Assembly (NCBI GenBank): GCA_003024785.1
Contig: PUQB01000087.1
Span: forward strand, 460,654 to 524,653
Reading direction: 5' to 3'
Source of the DNA: Selaginella tamariscina
Lineage: Eukaryota > Streptophyta > Lycopodiopsida > Selaginellales > Selaginellaceae
DNA length: 64,000 nt
Shown: positions 23,572 to 36,284 of the stretch, one piece after another
How positions within the stretch are numbered: position 1 is the stretch's first letter
Layout: every line of letters starts with the position of its first letter
Translations under genes and position numbers: made by a program
The notes under the pieces: model-generated
The model's database searches: none
Seen by the model: the letters and a program-made list of their open reading frames with translations, nothing else
What the model was told of the DNA's origin: nothing

Positions 23572-26500
23572 ATGTTTAATACTGGAGATAAAGTATGTCT
23601 TCTTCGGAACAACGAGATAGTTGGCACTGGAACTGTGGAAGTTCGAGATAATAATGCATCATGTCACAATATTGCCCAAGGATCTTGTGTATACGTATGG
23701 GTGAACACCATTTACAAGTATGTTGAGGTTCTGGGAATAGAATTTGAGGAGGGTTCTCCTGTATTGTGGAATTTGGATGAAGTCAAGGCTGACACAGAAT
23801 ATGCAGAGTCACAAACAAATAGTAGCACGAGTTTACCAGATGATGGCTTGCCTGCTGTGATGGATGAGGTGATTCTCTTTCTTTGTGAGATTGAAGTCGG
23901 AAGAGGCATCATCACAGCTATAAATCCAATGGAAGCAGTGTCAGAAGAGAAACTAGGGTCCGACTTCGTGGGTGTAGTTGTGACAGAGGTTTCACCTAAT
24001 GGCACATTGTATCCTGGATCCCTCGTGAGGTGGCGAACATCTGAATTAAGACGGCAAGATGGTTCAACATATTCTGGGTTGGATTTCAATAATAACAACC
24101 CGGAAGAACAACTCATATTTGAAGAGGTTCCTTGCATTGGTCTTATTGTAAGAAAAAGGCAATTCATGGGTTGTAGATCTTCCCCTGCAAGTTTCAGCAA
24201 GAGGGTAAAGATGGATCCTACATCTTCCGAAAGTGTTACGAGCATTTCCACGATTGATTGTTGCAAGAAGAAGTGTTGTCAGATGGCAGACCGGAATGAA
24301 ATTACCCAATGTAGACATGTCTTTCGTATGCTCACCCAAAAGCAAAGGCATGAGTTTGTATATGCTGCACTAACTGGGTGTATTGATGGAATGGCCTCGG
24401 ACACAGGTTATCAGAGTACATCCATGGTATTTAATAAGGTGGCCATCTGCTTCAAAGCTTGGTATAGTATATACGGGATCCCAAAGACCACGTTCTAACC
24501 GTCGGAGGGATGAGTGGCTAGATGGAGCGCGAACCTCAGTTCATGGGAACACTCGCTTGGTCAAAACCCGCTCTCACATCATAGCAGCCATAGAGATACT
24601 CAAGGCTTTTGTAGAAGCAAATGCAGACAGGATGCCTCACAAATGCCGAACCACAAATGCAGGGGTCAGGGAAAATCTCAAGGTTTTACCTTCAATCTAC
24701 ACTCAATTGAAACTGTGTGAACATGTGAACAAGTGCCTCAGTTTGATGGGGCTCCAAGCTGATCTGCACTTGTACCTTCAACAACATATGGAATACTCAT
24801 TTTAAGGATGTGGAAATTGCAAAACACTCTAGCTTTTCTAAGTGTGACACTTGTACATCATTGAAGGCTGCAGAGGCTTGTGCAAAAACCTTGGTGGAGA
24901 TCACTACCATTCAAAGGAAGATGGAGGCCCACATGATTGCACAACAAACTTGCCGGTCTCAGTACTATGCACACCGCATGCTTTCTGTGTCACGCCCATC
25001 AGAGTACCTGTGCTTGATCCATGACAAGATGGATCATTCAAAGACCAGCATTCCAAAGCTCTTTGCAACACCAAAGTGCCTTGGAAATGTCATGAAACTT
25101 CCGATTTCATTGACAGGTGTGCTAACACATGGACACGGTTGTGAGTCATATGGACACTTTTCACTTCCACATTGGTCTAGCAACTCCAATTTCACTATTG
25201 GGTCGTTAGCCATGTGTTTCAGAAACCTTGAAGCCCACTCACAGACAAGTCCTATCAGTGATCTCAAAGTGAAGAAACAACACCTTCAACCTTTACATAA
25301 TGCTCTCATGAACACATCTGCACTTGAGGCTACTTGGGAATATGAGAGGCATTGTCAGCAACCTGCACAAAAAACAGATGGCCCTGTTGAGAGTTCAGGT
25401 TCAGTGAAGGGATCTAGCTCAAATAGTGTACATGTGTCCTCAACATCAAATAAGCTTCCTCGTCATTTGCTTTTACAGATGGATAATTGTGCAGGCGAGA
25501 ACAAAAATAGGTAAATCATTTTGCTTAAGGGTTTCTCAAGCTCATACTTACTTTTATTTTCTAGATATGTGCTAGCATACTTGTCAATGCTTGTTGCCAA
25601 AGGTGTGTTTGAAACAATCACGCTCAGTTTCCTTATGGTTGGTCACACTCATGAAGATATTGATGCGTTCTTCAGCAAGGTCTCCAACTCTACAAAAAGG
25701 ACAAGTGCACTTACCTTACCGCATATGATGAATCTTTTTGAAAATTGCATCTCCCAAAAAAGTTGTGCTTTGCTTATGACTGAGGTGCCAGACTTCAAAA
25801 AATTTCTCAAGGAGTATATAAAAGAAGGGAGTGATTCTTTAGTTGGTCACCTTGTGCCGCTACAATTCTTTTTCTCCATACGAGATGGTATACCTATTAT
25901 GCAGTACAAGTTACGGCCATCAGAGCAGGAGTGGTTACCGAAAGAGGGCTTAATGCTCTTCAAAAGTGGAGAGGATGGAAAGCCACTTTCCCAGAAGGAC
26001 AACCAGACCCTATTCCATTGAGTGCCCAACTCAAGGAACAAGAGGTTATTATTGATGGCATCAAAAAATATGTGGCATGGGTTTAAAAATCGATACCAAA
26101 GAATTCTGATAAGGCAACTGGTTACTCAGAACTATATAAGCATGTGGTCAACTATTGGGAGACTATTGTTCGAGAGTTGGAAGGGCCTACTGTCACAAGT
26201 ACAGAATTGCAACACCCTTTCTGGCCTAAAACAAGGTGGCGAGAGGAGATTGAAATGACATCACTGAGCATAGACGACATAGAAGCCAGTAGTGATGTGG
26301 AAGTGCAAACCCCACACTTTGTTGGACAAAGGAACCAAAAACCTAAAGCATACTTTGATTGCTGCAAGGATCTTCAAAAACTAATGATGGTTCTCATTAC
26401 TCCAGATGCGTCATATAATCAGCCTATTTGGATGGGTCAAATTATCGACACACCTGAAGTAATCACAAAAAATAGTATTGTTAAGGTTGCATGGTTCAAA

Positions 26501-26692
26501 CCACAAAAAAGGCGACACGAGAAGGAGAGCGAAAGATATAATGGATGCCTAGAGAAAACATGGTCTCCCAATTAAAAAGACCCAGCATGTTTTATAAATG
26601 TTAAATCCATTCGATATGGGTGGATGTTAAGAAGCGTTGATAAAGTCACGATTAACAAAACTGCAAGGGAATGTATGTTTTCTGAAGCTTAA
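23572..26692 (+). pseudogene. Putative DDE/RNase H-fold transposase (DUF7869-like), copy 1, frameshifted
   Basis: The first ATG after the leader acceptor gives MFNTGDKVCLLRNNEIVGTG, a small beta-rich N-terminal domain. The central region has a CDTC zinc-knuckle-like pair (about 24,843). The C-terminal catalytic-type region holds three acidic clusters: LIHDKMDHSKTS (about 25,015), LLQMDNCAGENKNR (about 25,470) and FLMVGHTHEDIDAFF (about 25,630). DNCxxENKN followed by VGHTHEDID is the hallmark I associate with DUF7869 proteins, taken here as RNase H-like transposases. A 54-bp intron (25,511-25,564) splits the N-R codon and keeps frame. The last part (PIWMGQIIDTPE) ends at TAA 26,692. An extra base at about 24,498 creates a stop, and the frame shifts again near 26,010 and 26,570. 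Confidence 0.78.
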
Positions 26693-27171
26693 AGCAATTA
26701 CAAAATTATAAATATCATATATTTAATATTCATAATTATTATAAACTCTTTAATAATAGTACCAAATTGTATACTTAACTATATAAATTTAAAAAATGAT
26801 ATGGAAGATTGACTATATTATTATAGGATTTTATATATATATTATTACTACTACAAATTTTTAATTAATAATGTTATATTTAAATATTAATATTTTAATA
26901 ACAACATCAATATTTATATAATGTACCTCTTATGCTCTTCCTTAATTGTTATATTAGGCAATATATTATATAATTTAATACATTCTACTTTTATAATGTT
27001 ATTAATTTTTGTTCAATGAATGTTATAATTTATTAAAAGGTAGAATACAAAATAGAATATTTTAAAGAATATTCTCTTTTTAAACATATATTCTAAAGAA
27101 TATTCCTTTAATATTAGAAAATGCTAATTAAATAACTAAAATTGCTAATTATTAGGAAATGGGACTATAGC
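26693..27171. other. 3' flank of the transposase up to the right TIR
   Basis: This is AT-rich and without a gene. Near 27,050-27,110 the palindrome AGAATATTCT-like motif recurs three times (aaagaatattc), mirrored by ggaatattcc and agaatattc near the left end (12,542-12,575). These may be subterminal repeats. Confidence 0.5.
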
Positions 27172-27197
27172 CATGCCTATTTTAGTTACAACTTGCA
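27172..27197 (-). repeat. Right terminal inverted repeat, copy 1
   Basis: It ends CATGCCTATTTTAG followed by TTACAACTTGCA, the inverted counterpart of the left end. TTTAT follows directly as the target duplication. Confidence 0.88.
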
Positions 27198-28463
27198 TTT
27201 ATGAAAATAAATTATGATTGTAATTCATTTGAATATAATAATTAACTTTGCATTTAAATATAAATTAATTATAATTTATTAACTCTTTATCTTACATACA
27301 CAAATGAAAAACTAGGTACATATAATGAATCCAATGGACATTTGTAAAATAAATCGAATATGTATAAAGAGTTAAACGAAATTAATATTTATTTATTTTA
27401 ACTAAAGGGTTATTCTTTTAGGATTTTTAAATTCTATGAACATATAAATCATAAAATTTTATAAAATATATTTTTATTATTTTTATAACTTTTTTATGTC
27501 ACATACAAAAGGTCAATTATTTTCAAGAGGATATTTATCAAATAAAACTTAATAAGTTTATTAACTATGATTCTTATCTTATAAATGAATATGAAAATTT
27601 CTGTGAAAATAAATAATAATTAAAAAAGAAATATAAAAGAAAAAAGTAACACAAACAAATAAAAGAAAAACAGATATGACGCATACTAAAACTATAATAT
27701 ATACACCTAAAATGAGATGTGTTCACACAATGAATTCATGTTTTTTTTACTTTGTTTTAACTTATATTTTCACATGGAAAATTATAAAAACAAATAACTT
27801 TATATGATAAAAGAAATTAACACAAAGAATTCATATTATTTTTAATAATTTCTTTCATTAAAATTTTTTTGATGTTGTAATAAATAGGCATCCTAAATCC
27901 TTTCGAAAAGTATTAAAAATTTTGCAATCAAATTCAATTGTATTAAATGGATAACATAAGGCATAAAATGTTATACTGCATAACTATTAAATATATAACC
28001 ACTATAGTTTTACTTGTGTAAGCAATAAAGATCAACCTTTTACATGTGAAAAGAAGCCTCTTTTAATTTTTGCATTAAAAGTTAAGAGTTTTTTATTTAC
28101 TTAATTATTATTTGTATACTATATTTAAGTGTATTTTAATTTAGCTTATGAATATGTTAATGTGTTTTTTTGGTTCGCATTTAAATAAATATGTTATATA
28201 CGATTTGTTTTATGAATAATATATTTTATCATACTTTATCATTAAAATCTTTATGTTTGAATTATATATAAATATAATATCTTAAAACCAAATTACTATT
28301 AGTATATTCTGATTTCATATGATTATTATTTCTTTAATAAAATTTAAACATGAGTTTCAATATACATGATATAATGTTAACGAATATAAGAAGACTACTT
28401 ACTACATCAACAGTTTAATGTAGTTTTAGAACTTACGTAAAGTTTCATGAGCAATTTTTATTC
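27198..28463. other. AT-rich intergenic DNA
   Basis: No gene, RNA gene or clear repeat is recognised between the transposon and the 3' end of the PHIP1-like gene. The last 100 bases presumably contain the 3' UTR of that gene (- strand). Confidence 0.6.
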
Positions 28464-29400
28464 TCAGGTTTGTTGCTTAATAGGACAATGGAAAGACAAA
28501 TGACCTTCCTCGCCACAAACAAAGCATCCCGTCTTCTTCCTCGGCTTCCTGTGCACCTCCTTAGCGCTTTTCCTCGGTGGAACTGCATATGCAATCTTAA
28601 TAGGCCTCCCAAGAAGCTCATTCTGGTCCATCTTCACTGCCTTCTCAACAGACTCATCATCCTCAAAATCTACATGACCATATCCCCTAAACTCCCCTGT
28701 TTCGCTGTCCCGTCCCAACCTAATCCCCTTAACCTTGCAGTCTTTGAAAAACTGCCTCAAATCCTTCTCGGTTATGTCCCATGAGAGGTTTCCTATGTAT
28801 ACCGAGGTACACCCCTCTGTCTTTGCTGGTGCCTCTGCATAAACAGGCTTCTCTTGCGCTGGCTTCACTCTGCATTTCTGAATCGTCAAAAACCGTCCAA
28901 CCCTGTATACCAAAGTACTACAACATCAGTATGTATGCGTGTGCGTGTAGAGAGAGAGTACATGTCAGCTCCATTGAGTTCCAAGGCATTCTTTGCTCCA
29001 GCTTCAGTCTGTTTAGTAGAATCAAATCGTTAGTATATAAAACTTATACTATTAGCACACACACACAAGTTACAAAGGATACTGATAATCAGATTTTACA
29101 ACACATACAAATTTTAAACAGTGGGTGTGTATGCTATGACAACCTTGAAAGTTATGAAAGCAAGGCCTCGGAATTTTCCTGTGTCCGGAAACGTGGTGTA
29201 ATCAATCTCATCAATAGCTCCACATTCAGCAAAGAAATTGTAGATCTCATCCTCAGTACAGCTATACGGCATCCCTCCACAATATATCCTCTTTGGGTCA
29301 TACTCTACTTCCTCCCTACAAGAAGATATTCACAGATAAGATGTGTACTTGCGACACATAAGTTCATACACATATGCTATATAGTCTATAGATGTATATC

Positions 29401-29447
<47 letters not shown>

Positions 29448-30268
29448 AGACACACCATCGTACATTAAACTTACGTTTTCTCGTTGGCATTATCTTCTTC
29501 TATCATTCCCGCTGCTTCTGGAGTTTCTTCAGTTAAGGGAGCACCCCAACGATCAACCTTCCTGTTCCTTTTGTTTTTTTTCATCTGACTGCCTTTGTCA
29601 ACATTCCCTTTTTCGGATTTCTTCCGTTTCTCCTCATCATTTGAATCCCTCTCTACATCAGCATTAACATCTTCATGTTTCTCTGCAGAAACATCTTCAA
29701 GTTCCCCCTTTGTTGCATTCCCAGCAGCCTCACCTTGGACTTGTACAGTCTTCCTCTTCTTCCTCTCTTCCCTCTTGAGCCGATTGGCCCTCTTACGCTC
29801 CTCGAGTGCCAATGCGTTCTCAGCATCCTGTACCCCAAATTTTGCATTCTCACCTTGGCTCTGTACAGCATTCTCGAGTGTCTTCTTCTCCTTTAGTGGA
29901 GACGCATTATCAGCAGCCTCCAGCCCAATTTGTGTAGCGAGCTTCCTCTTCTTCCTCTCTTCCCTTTTGATCCGATTGGCCTTCTTACGCTCCTCAAGAG
30001 CCAATGCATTAGCAGCAGCGTCTTCTCCACTCTGTGCAGCATTCTCGAGCTTCTTCTCCTTCCTCTCTTCCCTCTTCATCCGCTTGGCCTTCTTGCGCTC
30101 CTCGAGTGCCAATGCCTCACCCAGAGCATCGGAATCCAGGGATTTCTTCTGCTTCTTCTTCTCCTTCCGCTTCTGTACCTTGAGCTTGCGCTCCTTACTC
30201 AGCCGCTCCTCCGCCGCCGCATCCCCAGCCGAAGTCTGCTCCTTGAGCTTCTTCCGCCGCGCTACCAT
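28464..30268 (-). CDS. PHIP1: PHIP1-like protein: two RRMs and a CCHC zinc knuckle
   Basis: Four exons (30,268-29,475; 29,315-29,144; 29,008-28,962; 28,902-28,464) join with GT-AG introns in frame to a protein of 483 residues. Residues 1-265 are Lys/Arg/Glu-rich, with the segment ALALEERKKAKRMKREERK repeated three times (about 52-73, 88-109, 152-173), coiled-coil-like and nuclear-signal-like. RRM1 (about 273-345) has RIYCGGMPYSC and GKFRGLAFITF as RNP2 and RNP1. RRM2 (about 371-444) has VYIGNLSW and GEFRGYGHVDF. A CX2CX4HX4C knuckle (464-477) is near the end. This architecture matches plant PHIP1, an RNA-binding protein linked to the cell plate and polarised mRNA transport. It is the only intact ordinary host gene here. 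Intron 1 contains a (CT)n run (+ strand 29,405-29,447). Confidence 0.88.
29405..29447. repeat. (CT)n microsatellite in PHIP1-like intron 1
   Basis: An uninterrupted CT run of about 20 units lies between exons 1 and 2 of the PHIP1-like gene. Confidence 0.95.
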
Positions 30269-31255
30269 AGCTATGACCCCTGACCTAACCCTAAAGATTC
30301 TATTTGTAAATCTAAGAACGACACATCTCTCTCATTAGCTTGTTGAATTTAAATACCACTAATAATTAAGTTAGAACAGCTTGTCGAATTTAAATATTAA
30401 AGTGAGCTTTTGAGTAATTCATTATTTTAAATAATAACAATATCATTTTTAATATTTATACATGTTTTTCAAAAAAGTTTTAGTATAAAGTTATGTGATA
30501 AATTTAAATAATTATATAATTTGAACCTATTAAAATTTTCAATGTCATCTCACTAACGAAATTCTTATGATTTTAATTATATTCTATGTTTGATGTCTTA
30601 TATATAATAAAAATAATAAATTTAATTTTGAATAATTAAGTTTTAATATTATGAAAGGAGTTATAAAACACATTCAATAAAACACTGGTGTGAATGTGTT
30701 CATTTTTTATATACGTACACATGTAATGAATAAACGCCGAAAGAATATACCTCTCCAACGTCTAGCTGGCTGACGTGGTGAAAACGTGGCATTTTAGGAT
30801 CATTAGGTGAAGTTTTCAAATAAAAGAATGTCCACTGTTGGTCCACGTGTTATTTATCAAACCAGAGCCCTAATAATAGAGGAATAAAGTGTTTTAAAGA
30901 GACGGGATTCTGAGTGGATTAAAAGGACTATGCCTTCCCAACGTGGCATTTACACGAGTTATTTTGCCGTGGAAGAAATATATACATGGACTTTTATTAA
31001 AATGAGCTAGAAGATAAACACTGTGCGTTGGCACATTAAGACTTTATAAATTACAACTGCTTTTAGGGTGATATATTCACAAATGTGCATTGAATTCATT
31101 TAAAAATACACACTTGTTTCGTTTCTTTTCTTTTATTGAAAATAGCATACTTTTATCTTCTTTTTTTTTTTTAAATTCTCAACATGCGGGCAATTAGGTT
31201 AAAATGATTAAATTACATATATGATATATGACAGGATGATAAACTAAAAGAGCAC
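30269..31255. other. Upstream region of the PHIP1-like gene
   Basis: No gene is seen. The - strand 5' UTR and promoter of the PHIP1-like gene should lie in the first few hundred bases. The CACGTG-like and ACGTGG motifs near 30,780-30,960 (gacgtggtg, cacgtgtt, acgtggcat) resemble plant G-box-type sites, but they are distant and unproven. Confidence 0.4.
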
Positions 31256-31480
31256 CTGGAAAACAGCCTCTTTACATTGGGAAGCACTGGCACAATATTA
31301 AGCATTGGTGGTTCCACAGAAACCAGCGTTACTACAGCATTGACCTTTTTGACATGGGCAGCGACCATCTTCTGCACTACAATAAACAAATAAAGCAATA
31401 ATACTTGAAATCAATACGAAATAACCGCAAATCACACTTGTTAAGTGCACCGTGGCATGCACGTCGTAGGGACAATTACT
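31256..31480 (-). pseudogene. Stray hevein-domain exon of the hevein-Hog family
   Basis: On the - strand a hydrophobic leader (SSIIALFVYCSAEDG) is followed by CPCQKGQCCSNAGFCG, the hevein cysteine pattern of the gene at 38,332. The exon ends with the same splice donor (TTCCAG|GTGCTC) at 31,256. The region that should hold the ATG is deleted, and TAA interrupts after CGTTNA. No Hog exons follow on its downstream side. The flanking 31,480-31,880 is the inverted counterpart of 37,920-38,310. This is a pseudogene fragment. Confidence 0.82.
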
Positions 31481-33280
31481 CAAAGCTGATGATCATATAC
31501 CTGTACACGACGGGGATTGCATACAAATTCAAGTGAATCTCTATAACTGGAGTGTGTCTGGTAGTGCGCGTGTGAGATTGCATATAATCAAGTGATTTTT
31601 ATATAACTCTATAGTGATATCACCATTCACACAAGTAAAATATATCGCTTATATGTCATAAGGGAGCCCACGACATGGAACTTTTGATACAGACTGCAGA
31701 CAAAGTCAAGTCAAGCAAAACAATACATATAAGATATGGACATGTACTATACAAGGTCAAGTAAAGTGAAATATCCTTCTTTCTTATGTTAAATCTGAAG
31801 GTTAAGAAAAGATTTTCATTCATAAAATTATATTGATGATGTAGACTTCGTTGAATAAAAAAGACACACAATATGGGTATTCACTACTTAGAGACTTCCC
31901 ACCCACCGTTAACCTAATGTTACTTTATTACATAACTTAAGTTCCCACTAGAATACATTAATTGCTCTTTAAATTAATTTTAAAATGGCTAACTTAAAAT
32001 GCTAATTTAAATGAAATTTGTTTCCACCAAAGTTATTTTAAATTATACTAATTTAATGAAGCCTGTGGATCTTTCTAATTTTAATTATAAGAATTTTCAC
32101 AATTAAATTTTATTAATGAAAACATAAGTCACTCCTTTGCATCCAAGTTTTTCTTTTTATTACTTGGGAATCATGGGAAAAGTTATCCCAAAGACAATGT
32201 GTGACAATAGTAAAAAAAAGTTATCAAATTGGAGCTGCAATAATGTTAGAATAAAAGCATAATGGTATGGAAATGCCATAGATTAGAGAAAATACAAAGT
32301 GTAAAAGAGAAATTGATAAAGATATCTCATAAGTTGGAATAAGATGGTTATAAATGAAATCACAAATCTTGCAGAAACAAATAGCATAAAAAAAAAATTA
32401 AAAAAATCATGTAAACATGATGTGTAGAGTACCTTGAAATGACAAAGCAAGACAAGGCATAATTTGGTCTAAGTCTTCCGACTAAAGACTTGTTTGAAGA
32501 GATTTAAAGAATTTCATTTCTTAAAGGCCAACATATCACATGTGAATATTCATGATAGTGGTGTATATGAACTTGAGGGTGGCAACCATTCATATTCCTA
32601 ATAAGTTCTAATTATTATGTAAAATCAATTGACTATCCAAAAGAACATGTTGTTAAAGATAAGGAACCAAAGAACATGTTGTTAAAGATAAGGAACTTGG
32701 TCAAGTAAATATTTAAAGAAAAAACTCAAAAGTTTGAGTTAAGCAAGTTAGTTACAATCCAAGTAGAGGCTCTAAAACTTGTTGCAAATGTAGAAAAGAA
32801 CAAGATGGAGAGACATAATGATTTTATGGAATTTGAGACAAAATGACTTGCAATGAGTTAGACTTGAAGTGAAGAGGGAGTCAAGTGCATCTATGAACAA
32901 CATACTTGCAAGTCTAGTTGCAGCACTACTTTAGCAGTGTACCAAGTAGCTAGCTCCACATACACTGGGGTATGCGGTGAATGGGTGGGGTATTGTGTCA
33001 TTTGAGCTAGTTCCACATGATGGGGTATGTGCAATATGGGCAAGGTTGTGTTTTTTTTATTATTTATTGACTAATAATAAAATTCACAAATAGATTTTTA
33101 ATCATCTCTCCCTTTTTTGAATTTGTTTGACAATGTTTATCTTCCTTATTCAATTCTTTAATATCATTTTGAATTTATTTGACAATGTTTATCTTTCTTA
33201 TTCAATTCTTTAATATCATTTAAACCAAGATCAAGGAGCTCGTTTTCAACATTTCTACTTTTTATTGATGAAGTAGTTTT
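31481..33280. other. Intergenic, with short direct repeats
   Basis: After the inverted-duplicate segment (to about 31,880) no gene is recognised. Two tandem direct repeats are visible: aagaacatgttgttaaagat (32,641 and 32,669) and gacaatgtttatctt with its following 40 bases (about 33,130 and 33,181). Confidence 0.6.
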
Positions 33281-34008
33281 TGTCATAGTTTTTACTATAA
33301 CTCTTGGAGGCTAATTATTATCCCATATTGTATTATGCTAACTGGTAGTAAATGTGTAGTTGAGTATATGGTGATGATCCGACTAAGTGTCATTGGATAT
33401 TTATAAAAAAATTTAAAATTTACCTTTTATAAACTTTCCCTGATTTTGAAACGTCCTAATTTTAACATTCCAATGAGATAGATGAGTTCAATGGTTAGTA
33501 ACACCCCTAATGACCTAACCTAGTAGGGTTTAAGGATAGGAATTAAGTTAGGCTAAACTCATTTTATTAATAATTTTTTGTGTTAGCCCACTTACATAAA
33601 TATCAAAAAGGGTAGGCTCCATCACAAGTATATATAGTGAGCATTTTAAGTTAAAAAAGAGTTTCGTTATTTTTCTTATCGATGCAAGCTTAGATTGTGC
33701 TGTTAAGACACAACTCTTTATTGTGCTGCCACTTTTAAACAATATGAGTACGTCCCATGTTGGTAGGATTATGCCTTTATAATTAAGTATGTCGCATCCA
33801 AGGAGTTAATTAATTCTTCTTATTTAATAATTTACTTGCAATCCTAAAAGGCATTGCACGAATTCATATTTCACAAGAATAGTGGCTATCTCATCCATCT
33901 TGCAACTCGGCTAATACACACATCCCGACTCACGAGGTGAGCATTGACTGTGGACTTGGCCAATTGGGCGTGTGAATTCCTAAAAGACAAGTTCTTAATA
34001 GTTGTGGA
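33281..34008 (+). repeat. Solo LTR remnant related to gypsy element 2
   Basis: It begins TGTCATAGTTTTTACTATAA like the element 2 LTRs and contains gtacgtcccat, the gcattg and gtgagcattgactgtggac blocks in the same order. Its 3' end is deleted compared with the copy at 41,331-41,880. It lies directly before the uninterrupted paralogue of the copy 2 insertion site. Confidence 0.8.
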
Positions 34009-36284
34009 GCAAGCAAAATACAAATACGATATCTAAAACAATCTTAAGACTCATTTTCATCTTCATTCCTAAATGAAGATGAAAATGAGTTACAAAACAA
34101 TATAAAAAGGACAAAACTAATAAACTTAATAATTTTTAGAAGCCCAAAAAGCTTGTTTAATGATCACTCAAACTTTTCAAAGGTTTTTGTTGTAGACTTG
34201 TTTTATGAGAGTCAAACAAAAAGGTGTCATTATTACGGGATGCAGGAATAACCTTTGTCTTCCAAGAGGTATAGTCTTAGAGCATGGCAACAATCCATGG
34301 TTCATAGCTCTACATAATAAGTTATTACTTGAAGAAATACACATGTATGTTAGTTGAAAGTGGTTCAATCTCAACTTGTGAATAGTTGATACAATATGCA
34401 ATGTTTAACAACCTAGTGTGATCCTTAAAACTATCAATTACTATTTGCATTTTTTTTGTGAAGTTAGAAATTTAATGCTAGACTTTAAAATTTGAATTAC
34501 AACTTCATAAGTATCTTGAATGACTTAATTTGCTAAACTCTTATCAATACTAGAACGCTTAAATAGTTCTAAATATTTGCAATCGTGCGTTAGTTTATAA
34601 AGCACAGATTAAACATGTTCAACAAATCTAATAAATCAGACTTATTACTAAATTTAACTCACCATTACACTGATTTGAATTGGCCATGCAAGTACCTAAT
34701 CTACAATAATGTTCTTTAAATCCCTTTGGCATCTAAATATTTCTTCTTGTTCTATATCAAGCCATATTTAAGAATGTTTGCACTAGGTTGTGTTCCAATA
34801 ATATAGCAAAATCAAAATTAGAATAAGGTAAAGTACATGCATGGAGTTGAGAACACAAAAAAGTCGTGAGAACACAAGCAACTGAGAGCCTAAAATTATT
34901 CTTGTCAATTGAATGTGAAAATTATTTTCCATTATATTAATGTAATGGATTAAAATAACCTTGTTAAATTAGTTACAAGCTAATGTAATTTTAAAGTTTA
35001 AAGTAATGGTTTGTGGGAAAACATAACCCATTAGTCTAAACTACTGGAGATTAAAAGAAGTCACTAATTGAATGATTGGTAGGAACCACCCATTCAAAAA
35101 AATATAGTCTATAACGTTGTAGTGAATACTATTTTAATTACATAATGAATATACAGATTTAAATTTAAACATAGATTTTAATAAATATATATTTAAGTAT
35201 AGTGAATATTAAATAGATTAATAAATTGAACTTAGAAATACACATACTTAAATAAAAGGTATTCTTTAGTTGAGATTTGAAAAATATAAATTTAAAACAT
35301 AGATCAATGAAGAATGGTATAATTGCCCTTCTTTAATGTAAAAAAAATAATTAATCTTTTATAAAATGATTTACTAATATGTAAAAACATCAACATATTT
35401 AAGCTTTGAGTCATTGTTAAGCATAAGTTTTCCTTTTAATAAGTCTAATCAACAATTTGATATGTCGTAAATAATCATTATTATTTAATTTAAAATATGC
35501 TTTTGAATATCTGTCCTAAACCACAAAAATGTAATAAACATTTTACTAAATATAGAAGTATAGTGAATATTACATATATTAATAAATTAAATATACTTAA
35601 ATAAAAAGCATTCTTTAGTTGAGATTTGAAATATATAAATTAAAACATAGATAAATGAAGAATGATATAATTGCCCTTCTTTAATATAAAATAAATTAAC
35701 TTTTGATTAGGTGATTTACTAATATGTAAAACCATTAACATATTTAAACTTTTGAGTCATAGTTAAGCATAAGTTTTCCTTTTAATAAGTCTAATCAACT
35801 ATTCAATTTGTTGTAAATAATAAAATCTTTCATTGTTATTTAAGTTAAAATATGCTTTTGAATATCTGTTTTAAACCACTAAAATGTAATAAGCAAAGCC
35901 ACACTTTCCCATAATTTACTGTCCACACTTTCCCATAATTTAAAGATTAAGTAAACACTTTTAATGAATAAACACTATTAATAAAACTTTAAAGTATCTT
36001 TATAATAATTTATTTTATACACCAACATGAATATCTAAATTTAAGGTTTAGGGTGAACATAAATATGCATACTTCTTATTTCATTGAATATAACACTACA
36101 CAAAAGAGATTAAATAAAAATAATTCAAGTTCATAATTATAAGTATCTCAATGGTAAGGCTACAATAGTGTCGATTTAAAAATAGAATAAGAGTTCATGC
36201 ATGGGTATGTTCTTAGAAACCTGTTATACAATTGAGAAATCTAAAATATCTTAATAATATTTAATTACATTCATAGGCTGTTCA
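34009..36284 (+). repeat. Duplicated block, paralogous to 56,981-60,724
   Basis: The sequence from ggagcaagcaaaatac through actcattttcatcttcattc onward is repeated in direct orientation at 56,981-58,087 and 59,397-60,724. The part 34,930-36,284 is also present inverted at about 39,512-41,330. There is no gene besides the Hog exons at its right end. Internally 35,100-35,400 and 35,560-35,780 are a diverged direct repeat (agttgagatttgaaa). Confidence 0.85.

Larger units (their letters stand above)
12375..27197 (+). mobile_element. Giant TIR DNA transposon, copy 1 (14.8 kb)
   Basis: The left end (A)TGCACGTTGTAACTAAA and the reverse complement of the right end TGCAAGTTGTAACTAAA form imperfect terminal inverted repeats of about 26 bp. 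TTTAT flanks both sides (12,370-12,374 and 27,198-27,202), a 5-bp target duplication. Inside lie two - strand cargo genes, two arrays of an 18-bp palindrome, microsatellites, telomere-like tracts and a + strand putative transposase. The whole unit recurs at 41,900-56,980 with high identity and the same termini. The transposase and the cargo genes carry frameshifts, so this copy is probably not autonomous. Confidence 0.9.

Noticed and set aside
29392-29667. Plus-strand frame with a Ser-Leu repeat
   Set aside because: It translates the CT microsatellite and the antisense of the PHIP1-like exon 1.
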